Origin: Nitrospirae bacterium GWC2_57_9
GTDB lineage: Bacteria > Nitrospirota > UBA9217
Reading direction: 5' to 3'
Length of the DNA stretch: 6,150 nucleotides
NCBI GenBank assembly: GCA_001805085.1
Contig: MHEA01000066.1
Span: 27,640-33,789, forward strand
Part shown: one piece after another, positions 1 to 5,153 of the stretch
How positions within the stretch are numbered: position 1 is the first letter of the stretch
How the letters are laid out: each line of letters starts with the position of its first letter
Made by a program: the position numbers and the translations under genes
Notes under the pieces: model-generated
Databases searched by the model: none
Told to the model about the DNA's origin: nothing
Seen by the model: the letters and a program-made list of their open reading frames with translations, nothing else

Positions 1-353
1 ATCATGTAGGCGATCAAACTGCCGGCTCCGTAAAAGTAGAGCGATGCCTCCAGGAGCGATGACCATACCAGGAGGGTCGGGTCGGGATACTGAGCTGACA
101 GCAGCGATAATACAAAGGCGGGCACCACGAGGACCCATGCAATCCAGTTGCTGGCCGGGGTCCGGTTAACGACCCAGACCGTCAGCGCCAGCACCAGGAT
201 CCCGAAAGCACCGAGGAGTCCACGGCCGTAGGCGATCTCGTCAAAGGCGGCGTACAGCATCAGACTGGCCAGTTGTGCCGCCAGAAGGAATGCGGACGGG
301 TGGCGTCGCGCGAATATGCCCCAGTGCAGGAATGAATTGTGCTGATTGTTCAT
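1..353 (-). CDS. Polytopic inner-membrane protein, N-terminal part; possible potassium-channel (Ion_trans_2-type) protein
   Basis: This is an open reading frame of 117 codons that starts at the ATG at 353-351 and continues past the left edge, so the C-terminus is missing. The product begins MNNQHNSFLHWGIFARRHPS and then shows four hydrophobic stretches, at about residues 21-37, 45-63, 69-88 and 95-115, separated by short polar turns. That makes it a multi-pass inner-membrane protein. The order of segments and phrases such as RRHPSAFLLAAQL, NRTPASNWIAWVL and SLYFYGAGSLIAYM resemble small bacterial two-pore or ion-channel family proteins of about 200-250 residues. The selectivity filter that would prove this lies outside the window. 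No clear Shine-Dalgarno sequence precedes the ATG, and the next in-frame Met (residue 32) would cut into the first hydrophobic segment. Transcription probably comes from the promoter at 378-406. Membrane protein is secure; channel family is a resemblance only. Confidence 0.6.
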   Translation of the reverse strand, partial: MNNQHNSFLHWGIFARRHPSAFLLAAQLASLMLYAAFDEIAYGRGLLGAFGILVLALTVWVVNRTPASNWIAWVLVVPAFVLSLLSAQYPDPTLLVWSSLLEASLYFYGAGSLIAYM

Positions 354-377
354 GTTTTAACAAAATATTGTAAAGGG

Positions 378-406
378 AATATAGCACGAGATTTTTTAAG
401 AATCAA
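378..406 (-). promoter_or_regulatory. Sigma-70-like promoter for the membrane-protein gene
   Basis: Read on the minus strand, TTGATT (406-401) and TATATT (383-378) are separated by 17 bases. They match 4/6 and 5/6 of the sigma-70 consensus. The implied start of transcription is near 371, giving a leader of only about 18 bases before the ATG at 353. It lies back to back with the smr promoter at 428-457. Identified by eye only. Confidence 0.5.
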
Positions 407-427
407 TAAATCAGCCAAAATATATCC

Positions 428-457
428 TTGACGGACTGACCCCGGTTTAACTAGAAT
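428..457 (+). promoter_or_regulatory. Sigma-70-like promoter upstream of smr
   Basis: TTGACG (428-433) and TAGAAT (452-457) are separated by 18 bases, each 5/6 to consensus. Transcription would start near 464, leaving a leader of about 135 bases before the Smr ATG at 600. That leader contains the 29-codon open frame at 514-603. Identified by eye only. Confidence 0.45.
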
Positions 458-513
458 CATTTGAAAGAAACCATTCCAAAAGTACGGAATAGTGAAATTG
501 AACGGGGGCAACA

Positions 514-603
514 ATGCTGACATCAGGACCGGGATCATCGACACCAATACCAGCCGAGCAAAACGATAAAAGAAACATAAGTCCGCTGGATTTTCGATCA
601 TGA
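514..603 (+). CDS. Possible 29-residue leader ORF overlapping the smr start (ATGA)
   Basis: An ATG at 514 has a GGGGG Shine-Dalgarno-like run (504-508) five bases upstream and stays open for 29 codons to the TGA at 601-603. The product starts MLTSGPGSSTPIPAEQNDKR, with no hydrophobic segment and no family that I recognise. Its stop overlaps the Smr start as ATGA (600-603), the usual arrangement for translational coupling. This matters because the Smr ATG has no good Shine-Dalgarno sequence of its own. Alternatives are chance, or the true N-terminal extension of Smr thrown out of frame by a one-base change: related Smr proteins often carry a charged, proline-rich leader. No protein-level evidence is available. 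Confidence 0.3.
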   Translation: MLTSGPGSSTPIPAEQNDKRNISPLDFRS

Positions 604-890
604 CCTCCCCTCTTGAACAACCCATCGACGGCGTGCTCGACCTGCACACCTTCCAACCCCGGGACGTCAAGGAACTTGTCCCCGACTACCTGGCTGCCTG
701 TCGGGATCGAGGACTTCTGCAGGTGCGGATCGTTCATGGGAAAGGGATAGGCGCGCTGCGGGAAACGGTTCATGCGGTCTTGAAGAAACTTCCTTATGTG
801 AAGTCTTTTAAGCTTGCTGATGAAGGAGCAGGCGGATGGGGAGCGACGCTGGTGGAGCTGAGGGAAGAAGCCAAAAATACAGAAAGGTAA
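600..890 (+). CDS. Small stand-alone Smr-domain protein
   Basis: This 96-residue protein consists almost entirely of an Smr (small MutS-related) domain. The hallmark motifs are in order: LDLHTF at residues 13-18 (the DLH motif), VHGKG at 45-49 (the HGKG nucleic-acid-binding loop) and GGWGATLV at 78-85 (the glycine-rich end of the domain). Smr domains are nucleases or nucleic-acid-binding modules; family members nick DNA or cut RNA, including mRNA on collided ribosomes. No MutS2 ATPase part is present and there is no signal peptide, so it should be a cytoplasmic stand-alone protein. Which substrate it uses cannot be told. ATG 600 is the only ATG after the in-frame stop at 567-569 that precedes the DLH motif. 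It lacks a clear Shine-Dalgarno sequence and overlaps a 29-codon upstream frame. The family assignment is firm. Confidence 0.9.
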   Translation: MTSPLEQPIDGVLDLHTFQPRDVKELVPDYLAACRDRGLLQVRIVHGKGIGALRETVHAVLKKLPYVKSFKLADEGAGGWGATLVELREEAKNTER

Positions 891-1132
891 GAAGGCGAGA
901 AGTCAGGAAGCCGAACATTCCCAGAATGCGGAGTCGTCCCTGAACGATTTTATTGGGGATCTGGATTTAATAAATAAGAACCGGATCGAGCTTCCCGCGG
1001 TAAACTCAGGCGATTACGATTCTTAAGGTTAGAACATGATCGTATTTACTTGCTGCTTACTCCTGAAGTCCCGCTCAGAGCGGCTGGGTGAATGACGGAT
1101 AATGATAGAGTCGCGAATCAAGCAGCGGTGTT
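891..1132. other. Intergenic stretch without a convincing gene
   Basis: Between the smr stop and the terminator at 1133 I find no start codon leading to a credible protein. An open stretch in the frame of position 880 runs to the TAA at 1024-1026 but has no start. Two tiny ATG frames (1036-1095 and 1092-1184) overlap as ATGA, but the second runs through the terminator. The right half (about 1049-1128) can fold: GCTGCTT (1052-1058) pairs with AAGCAGC (1120-1126) around a small CCGCT-CAG-AGCGG hairpin (1071-1083). It may therefore belong to a small RNA or to the 3' end of the smr message. Confidence 0.4.
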
Positions 1133-1165
1133 AAAAAGGCAGGGGCGAATGTCCCCTGCCTTTTT
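1028..1165 (+). ncRNA. Speculative structured small RNA ending at the 1133-1165 terminator
   Basis: The segment has a nested set of pairings: a 7-bp outer stem (1052-1058 with 1120-1126), an inner 5-bp hairpin (1071-1083) and then a 13-bp intrinsic terminator. No gene follows on the plus strand for it to regulate in cis, so a riboswitch is unlikely. A free small RNA or an mRNA 3' end is more natural. I could not find a convincing promoter immediately upstream and recognise no RNA family. The 5' end is arbitrary. Confidence 0.18.
1133..1165. terminator. Strong bidirectional intrinsic terminator between smr and the binding-protein operon
   Basis: A perfect 13-bp inverted repeat has arms AAAAAGGCAGGGG (1133-1145) and CCCCTGCCTTTTT (1153-1165), with a 7-base loop. 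The A/T ends of the stem give a run of U after the GC-rich hairpin on both strands. It can therefore end transcription from smr (plus) and from the binding-protein gene whose stop is at 1253 (minus). The convergent gene arrangement agrees with this. Confidence 0.9.
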
Positions 1166-1252
1166 ACGCTTCCTTTGTTTTTAATTATAAAGTTTATTTG
1201 ATATCAAACATTAAAAAAGCGTCAACATTTACAATCTCAAGCGGAATTAAAA

Positions 1253-2320
1253 TCAGCGCTGGAGCCCATGTTTCTCGAGTATCGAAGTAAACTCCGCTGA
1301 ATTAAAGGCATCAATCAAGCGCTCTCTAGCCTGGACCTGCTTATCCGACCATGTGCCGTTAATCCGAACGGCGAAATGAGCGCCGACTTGATTTCCCGGC
1401 AGCGGTTGAGGGTTGTCGATGGTGCCACCAAGCGAAACGATCTCAAATGTATCCGGAAAACGTCTCACGGCATCCAAAGCGAGATGGTAGAAAATAACTG
1501 CAACGTCTGCACGTCCGTAAGCAATCGACCATGGCACTTCGCGATGGTGGATCTTTTCTCCGGCGACCCATTTAGGATGATTTGTTCCATTTTCCTTTAT
1601 CTTATCTGGACCAAAAATGGAATTAAACAGACGACCCGCATCCCAACCATCCGGCGCATGGGCAGCATCGTTCATTGCAATGTTATATATGGAGCCGCTG
1701 TAATTATCAAAGGTGTTTTTCTCATAGTTCTGATTTGGCGTAGAAATGACTATATTCGGCCGGCCCAGATCCCAGATTGTAAGAATATGCTTCGGGTTGC
1801 CTTTTTTTACAAGAAGAACATTTCCCCGATTTCTGAAAATAGGAATCTGTTGCCCCTCGGTCAACCCCGCAGCTTTCAGATCATTTATAACTTTCTGGGG
1901 ACCGACGGCAAGTTGAGGCATGCAGCGCAGGGACATATTCCCGAATACAACGGCGCCGTTCTTTAACTGCTTTAACGCGACAGGTGGACTGGTTGTGAAA
2001 AACCAGTTTTTGAGACCCAGCTCAGAGGCATACTGCGGCAAGTAGATATCGTACCAAAGATCTCTGAGGGCCATATGGTAATTGCCGGCCGTTGAGAGGG
2101 CAATGTCACAATCTGAAAACGAGCCGTGCAGGTCAACCAGGCGATTGGCAGTCTGCTCCGTCAGGTCAGGTTCTCCATTATTGACATCTTGCCCCCAATC
2201 CAGAAGCTGAGGAGAATCGATGGTTGGTGTACCCAGCACAGGCGGCACTGCTGATGCGTTACCCGGCACAACAAGAACCATGGCAACCAATAACATAAAA
2301 ATTAGTGCACTTTTATTCAT
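1253..2320 (-). CDS. Exported periplasmic substrate-binding protein, ModA/PBP-like
   Basis: A 355-residue protein with a classical signal peptide: Lys3, a hydrophobic core at about residues 5-20, and a probable signal peptidase I cut after ASA at 22-24. The mature part looks like a type II periplasmic binding protein, with segments typical of a molybdate-binding-like (ModA/PBP-like) family. These are a first strand with DIALSTAGN (72-80), NGAVVFGN (121-128), the hinge-side strand LGRPNIVISTPN (185-196), and HHREVPWSIAYGRADVAVIFY (258-278), a histidine-arginine-glutamate motif before the second-lobe GRADV. The ligand is not readable; an oxyanion is possible. ATG 2320 is supported by AAGGAG five bases upstream. 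It lies 60 bases after the PhnD-like gene and probably shares its transcript, which ends at the 1133-1165 terminator. No permease or ATPase gene is in the window. The region is more AT-rich than mltD or ridA. Confidence 0.75.
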   Translation of the reverse strand: MNKSALIFMLLVAMVLVVPGNASAVPPVLGTPTIDSPQLLDWGQDVNNGEPDLTEQTANRLVDLHGSFSDCDIALSTAGNYHMALRDLWYDIYLPQYASELGLKNWFFTTSPPVALKQLKNGAVVFGNMSLRCMPQLAVGPQKVINDLKAAGLTEGQQIPIFRNRGNVLLVKKGNPKHILTIWDLGRPNIVISTPNQNYEKNTFDNYSGSIYNIAMNDAAHAPDGWDAGRLFNSIFGPDKIKENGTNHPKWVAGEKIHHREVPWSIAYGRADVAVIFYHLALDAVRRFPDTFEIVSLGGTIDNPQPLPGNQVGAHFAVRINGTWSDKQVQARERLIDAFNSAEFTSILEKHGLQR

Positions 2321-2380
2321 ATTTTCTCCTTTCCGGATATGATGTTCACAACCAGTTTGATTCCCCTCCTTTGCTATTGA

Positions 2381-3214
2381 TTACTCTTTTTCAATCTCGA
2401 CATATTTCTCGAGTCCGAGCTGGCTGAGCGGCAAATAATCTTTTTTGTAGTCGGCTTCTACCGGATTAGGAATTTTTACATTTTTAAACATGTCTCTATT
2501 TTTGGGATCCGCTGCAATCCTTAATATTGCCTTCTGAACGTCCGTGCTGAATTTCGAGGATACTCTATCGTTAGCAGCGATCGGATGTGAAGCAAAGCCA
2601 GGGGTTTCATAAAGTATCGTCAGTTTATCTTTAAAAGCGGGTTCTTCTTTATCAAGCGTATTTTGTACGCCGCCGCCGGCCGCGCTCATACCCATGGCCA
2701 CGCTTCTGTATACATTCTGGTGCGTTTTCACATACTTTTTGGAAAATTGGATCTTTTCCTTTTCTGCAAGCAATGCCCTCATATAAAGCGACGCAGCAAA
2801 TGCATTGGGAGATGGGAAAACGATGAGTTTGCCGTCAAGATCTTTAACCGAGTTGAAACCGCTGCTTTTGGCGGCAACGAGGCAGCCTATGAGATTAGTT
2901 TTATCTTTTATAATGGGCTTATATTGAGCCTTATGAGCCATAACGGCGTGGTAAGGGTTCATGTAGGCAAAATCAGGTCCGCCTTTTAAGAGATCTTCTT
3001 CGAAGTCGGGGATCGATGGATAAGTCTTGAGCTGAAACGTGACGTTGAGTTCCGCGGAAAGTTCTTTTAAAAAGGGAGTCCAGTATTTGTGAATTTCCAA
3101 GGCTGATATTTGCGGGACAACGGCGAAGCTATATACTTCTGCTGCGGTTGCCGATCCAAATAATGTGATACACAAAATAAAAACAAGCGCTGCTGAGTGC
3201 AATTTCTCCTTCAT
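2381..3214 (-). CDS. PhnD-like phosphate/phosphite/phosphonate-type periplasmic binding protein
   Basis: I place the start at the ATG at 3214 (277 residues). A perfect AAGGAGG sits eight bases upstream, and the product then opens directly with a signal peptide (MKEKLHSAALVFILCITLFG, probable cut after ATA at 22-24). A farther in-frame ATG at 3253 would add 13 residues before it and has no ribosome site. The mature protein follows the PhnD pattern: FAVVPQ at 30-35, DFAYMNPYHAV at 81-91 (the 'DFAYxxP' ligand-loop strand), LIGCLVAAKSSGFNSVKDLDGK at 108-129, FPSPNAFAASLYMR at 133-146, and THQNVY at 164-169, near the usual anion-contact site. Relatives bind phosphonate, phosphite or phosphate for ABC import, but many orphan copies serve as sensors or have other ligands. 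It is first in a two-gene unit with the ModA/PBP-like gene. No phn, ptx or transporter genes are visible. Confidence 0.85.
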   Translation of the reverse strand: MKEKLHSAALVFILCITLFGSATAAEVYSFAVVPQISALEIHKYWTPFLKELSAELNVTFQLKTYPSIPDFEEDLLKGGPDFAYMNPYHAVMAHKAQYKPIIKDKTNLIGCLVAAKSSGFNSVKDLDGKLIVFPSPNAFAASLYMRALLAEKEKIQFSKKYVKTHQNVYRSVAMGMSAAGGGVQNTLDKEEPAFKDKLTILYETPGFASHPIAANDRVSSKFSTDVQKAILRIAADPKNRDMFKNVKIPNPVEADYKKDYLPLSQLGLEKYVEIEKE

Positions 3215-3295
3215 TGATGTTCCTCCTTGAGATGGTTTCGCAACACTAATCACTTTTGTGCCCGCCGATTTGAACTAATGGCGCAGGTAAGCTTA

Positions 3296-3301
3296 ATTAT
3301 A
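3296..3301 (-). promoter_or_regulatory. Possible -10 box for the binding-protein operon
   Basis: On the minus strand a perfect TATAAT (3301-3296) lies about 80 bases before the PhnD-like ATG at 3214, in a very AT-rich stretch. No good -35 hexamer stands 16-19 bases upstream, so an activator-dependent promoter or chance are both possible. The region 3254-3425 contains no gene that I can support; an open plus-strand frame through it continues into the antisense of mltD. Confidence 0.3.
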
Positions 3302-3428
3302 TAATACTTTTATATCATATGCAGATATTATTTAGCTGGCTGATTACTGTCATCAAAACTCTTGAAAAGAAAAGATATTCGACGGATGGAAGCTATATTT
3401 TAATCCCGCGCTTCTGCAACACACAAAA

Positions 3429-3454
3429 AAGGCAGGCTGATTTCAGCCTGCCTT
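3429..3454 (-). terminator. Intrinsic terminator after mltD
   Basis: A perfect 12-bp inverted repeat with arms AAGGCAGGCTGA (3429-3440) and TCAGCCTGCCTT (3443-3454) lies 23 bases past the mltD stop. Read on the minus strand it is followed by a T-rich tract (TTTTTTGTGT), as expected for mltD transcription. On the plus strand the tail is not a clean T-run, so it works mainly for the minus strand. Its outer arms share AAGGCAGG/CCTGCCTT with the 1133-1165 terminator. Confidence 0.88.
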
Positions 3455-3477
3455 CTGTTGTTTATATGGTCTTGAAC

Positions 3478-4944
3478 CTAAGTAGTGCTGCTGCTACCCC
3501 TGGTCGGGATCTTGAGCCGCTGCCCTATCCGGAGCATATTCCCCGTTCTCAGGTTGTTTGCTTCGCGGATCCTGGTCATGCTCGTGCGGTAGCGAAGCGC
3601 GATGACGGAAAGGGTCTCCCCGCGCTTCACGCGGTGGACGACATATTCGATCCTGGGCGGAGAATACTTCGGCATCTTTTCGATGGCGGCCAGCACCGCT
3701 TCCCCTTTTCCCGGCGGCACCTTGAGCGCGTAGGACGTGCCCGGCGTGGCATCGCGCCGCAGTTCCGGGTTCAGGGCGGTTAGATGTTCGAGCTCGATGC
3801 CCATCTGCTCGGCAATGCTCTTGAGATGGACCGGCCGTTCGATGGTCACGGTCTCGTAAGGCAGGGGTTTGTCGAGTTCGTCGAGCGTGAAGCCGTACTG
3901 GGCCGGGTCCTTCACGATGGCCAGCACCGCGAGGAAGCGCGGATAATACCGGGCCGTTTCCCTCGGAAGCCGTTCGTAGAAATCCCAGAAATTGTCCAGG
4001 TAGTTGATCTTCTGGCTCCTGATCACGCGCGCTACAGCTCCCTCACCGCAGTTATACGCGGCCAGCACGGTGGCCCAGTCGCCGAACATCTGGTGCAGTT
4101 CCTTCATGTATGCAATGGCCGCAGCCGTCGCCTTTTCGGGATCGAGACGCTCGTCCACCCAGTCGTTCCTCTTGAGACCGAACTTGTATCCCGTCGACGG
4201 GATGAACTGCCAGAGACCGAAAGCGCGGGCGCGCGACAGCGCCCTGGTCTTGAACCCGCTTTCAATGAGCGGCAGCCAGGAGATCTCTTCGGGGATGCCC
4301 GCATCCTTCAGCGCCTTTGCCATGTCGGCGCGGAACCTGCCGGAGCGCCTGTAGGATTCGAGAAAGAAGTTCCGCTCCACGGTCTGGAACGACTGTATCT
4401 CCCGCTTTACGTGGTCGTTGATCACGAGCGGGATCGCATTGTGGCTTCCCTTGACAGCCATGCTGCGGGACGCATGCATTTCCAGTATCCTTTTCGAGAT
4501 CATGAAGCGCAGGTCCTCTTTCTGCTGCGTGAACTTGGGGCTGTTCGGGACCTTCAGCACCAGCGCATAAGCCTGGTCCAGGGATTCGAAGGCCCGGTCC
4601 ATGTCGTTGTCCTTCCAGTACTCCTGGGCGGCATCGGTCAGTTCGAGGGCGCCATCGAGCAGCGCTTCCTGGTCATCGCCGATCTCCTTTTTCTTCAGAA
4701 CCGTCTTCTTCTCGCCGGCCCCGAGGGAGACGTTCTTCGTTATGGATCCGTCCTCGCCATCGCTCTCGGTCAGAGGCACTATCTCCGCCTCATTTTCTTC
4801 CGCAGCCGCCGCCGTTTCATCGGCAGCGTCGTCTGTCATCTGTTCCGCAGCAAGATCGAGGGGAATATCCGAGTGGGCGCATCCGTAAAAAAGGATAAGA
4901 GAAGAAGCAAGCACAGCGGATCTGAAGAGCGAGGAGACGTTCAT
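3478..4944 (-). CDS. mltD: MltD-type membrane-bound lytic murein transglycosylase (SLT + LysM lipoprotein)
   Basis: I choose ATG 4944 (488 residues) because AAGGA lies eight bases upstream; for the in-frame ATG at 4953 the same AAGG would abut the start. Layout: signal peptide with a probable lipobox ending at Cys22 (LFYGC), giving an outer-membrane lipoprotein; an acidic low-complexity linker (about 30-66); an alpha-helical, TPR-like segment (about 95-130); and an SLT lysozyme-like domain (about 190-340). The SLT domain shows the catalytic glutamate in LIESG (E228), then AFGLWQFIPSTG (241-252) and AAYNCGEGAV (295-304). After it comes a degenerate LysM-like stretch (about 370-412) and a clear C-terminal LysM (about 434-480, YVVHRVKRGETLSVIALRY...RIGQRLKIP). 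MltD enzymes cleave the MurNAc-GlcNAc bond of peptidoglycan with 1,6-anhydro product formation, and LysM binds the glycan. It has its own promoter (4976-5004) and terminator (3429-3454), so it is probably monocistronic. Confidence 0.94.
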   Translation of the reverse strand: MNVSSLFRSAVLASSLILFYGCAHSDIPLDLAAEQMTDDAADETAAAAEENEAEIVPLTESDGEDGSITKNVSLGAGEKKTVLKKKEIGDDQEALLDGALELTDAAQEYWKDNDMDRAFESLDQAYALVLKVPNSPKFTQQKEDLRFMISKRILEMHASRSMAVKGSHNAIPLVINDHVKREIQSFQTVERNFFLESYRRSGRFRADMAKALKDAGIPEEISWLPLIESGFKTRALSRARAFGLWQFIPSTGYKFGLKRNDWVDERLDPEKATAAAIAYMKELHQMFGDWATVLAAYNCGEGAVARVIRSQKINYLDNFWDFYERLPRETARYYPRFLAVLAIVKDPAQYGFTLDELDKPLPYETVTIERPVHLKSIAEQMGIELEHLTALNPELRRDATPGTSYALKVPPGKGEAVLAAIEKMPKYSPPRIEYVVHRVKRGETLSVIALRYRTSMTRIREANNLRTGNMLRIGQRLKIPTRGSSSTT

Positions 4945-4975
4945 GGTTATCATCCTTTTGGTTTAGATTAGGCGA

Positions 4976-5004
4976 ATAATAAACAATTGAAATTGAAATT
5001 GCAA
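4976..5004 (-). promoter_or_regulatory. Sigma-70-like promoter of mltD
   Basis: On the minus strand TTGCAA (5004-4999) and TATTAT (4981-4976) are separated by exactly 17 bases; the matches are 4/6 and 5/6. Transcription would start near 4969, about 25 bases before the ATG at 4944. That leaves room for the AAGGA ribosome site. The spacer contains a short six-base repeat. Confidence 0.6.
4985..5001. repeat. Short AAATTG tandem repeat in the mltD promoter spacer
   Basis: Nearly three copies of a six-base unit (AATTG-AAATTG-AAATTG) lie between the -35 and -10 boxes of the mltD promoter. A gain or loss of one unit would change the spacer from 17 to 23 or 11 bases and so disable the promoter. The repeat is short and may be chance in AT-rich sequence. 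Confidence 0.5.
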
Positions 5005-5065
5005 CTAAAACCAAAAAATGATCTGATTATTTTTGCAGAAAAGAAACGAAGAACAAATAGCAGTA

Positions 5066-5095
5066 TTGACAGCTCACTGTTCAAAGTATTATAGT
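5066..5095 (+). promoter_or_regulatory. Sigma-70-like promoter of the CAP lipoprotein gene
   Basis: A perfect TTGACA (5066-5071) is followed after 18 bases by TATAGT (5090-5095, 5/6). TATTAT at 5087-5092 is an alternative -10 with a 15-base spacer. Transcription would begin near 5102, inside the TGTGA-N6-TCACA palindrome at 5100-5115. Confidence 0.6.
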
Positions 5096-5099
5096 TCTG

Positions 5100-5115
5100 T
5101 GTGATCCGCATCACA
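5100..5115. promoter_or_regulatory. CRP/FNR-family operator, perfect TGTGA-N6-TCACA palindrome
   Basis: The sequence TGTGATCCGCATCACA is a perfect match to the CRP-family half-sites TGTGA and TCACA with a six-base spacer, and the symmetry extends to TGTGAT/ATCACA. The centre (5107.5) is about 5-6 bases after the predicted transcription start, a position where a bound regulator would usually repress. The last base is also the A of ATG 5115, which argues against that ATG being the main start. CRP, FNR-like, CooA or HcpR-type regulators all use similar sites; which one applies cannot be told. Confidence 0.65.
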
Positions 5116-5153
5116 TGATTCACGCGAGATACAGGGTAACTTCATCAATTTCT

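Noticed and set aside
447..773. Minus-strand frames of about 106-108 codons across the smr gene and its leader
   Set aside because: They lie antisense to the clear Smr domain or in its promoter region and encode no recognisable protein.
880..1026. Open stretch in the frame of position 880 past the smr stop, ending at TAA 1024-1026
   Set aside because: It has no start codon of its own. A frameshift from smr would be needed, and Smr domains normally end where this one stops.
1036..1184. Two tiny plus-strand frames (1036-1095, 19 codons; 1092-1184, 30 codons) overlapping as ATGA, the first with AAGG seven bases upstream
   Set aside because: The second frame passes through the strong 1133-1165 terminator before its stop, the products resemble nothing known, and such short frames are expected by chance.
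1376..1966. A 196-codon plus-strand frame opposite the ModA/PBP-like gene
   Set aside because: The product has no family features, and the minus strand has a signal peptide, ribosome site and binding-protein motifs over the same bases.
3255..3285. tRNA-like TTCAAATC (minus strand) in the leader of the binding-protein operon
   Set aside because: The flanking bases do not form a T-stem, and there is no acceptor stem, anticodon arm or D-arm around it. I also could not match the leader to any riboswitch that I know.
3784..4971. A 395-codon open frame on the plus strand opposite mltD
   Set aside because: The minus strand carries unmistakable SLT and LysM motifs in the right order, while the plus-strand product has no recognisable domain and looks like an antisense shadow of GC-rich coding sequence.
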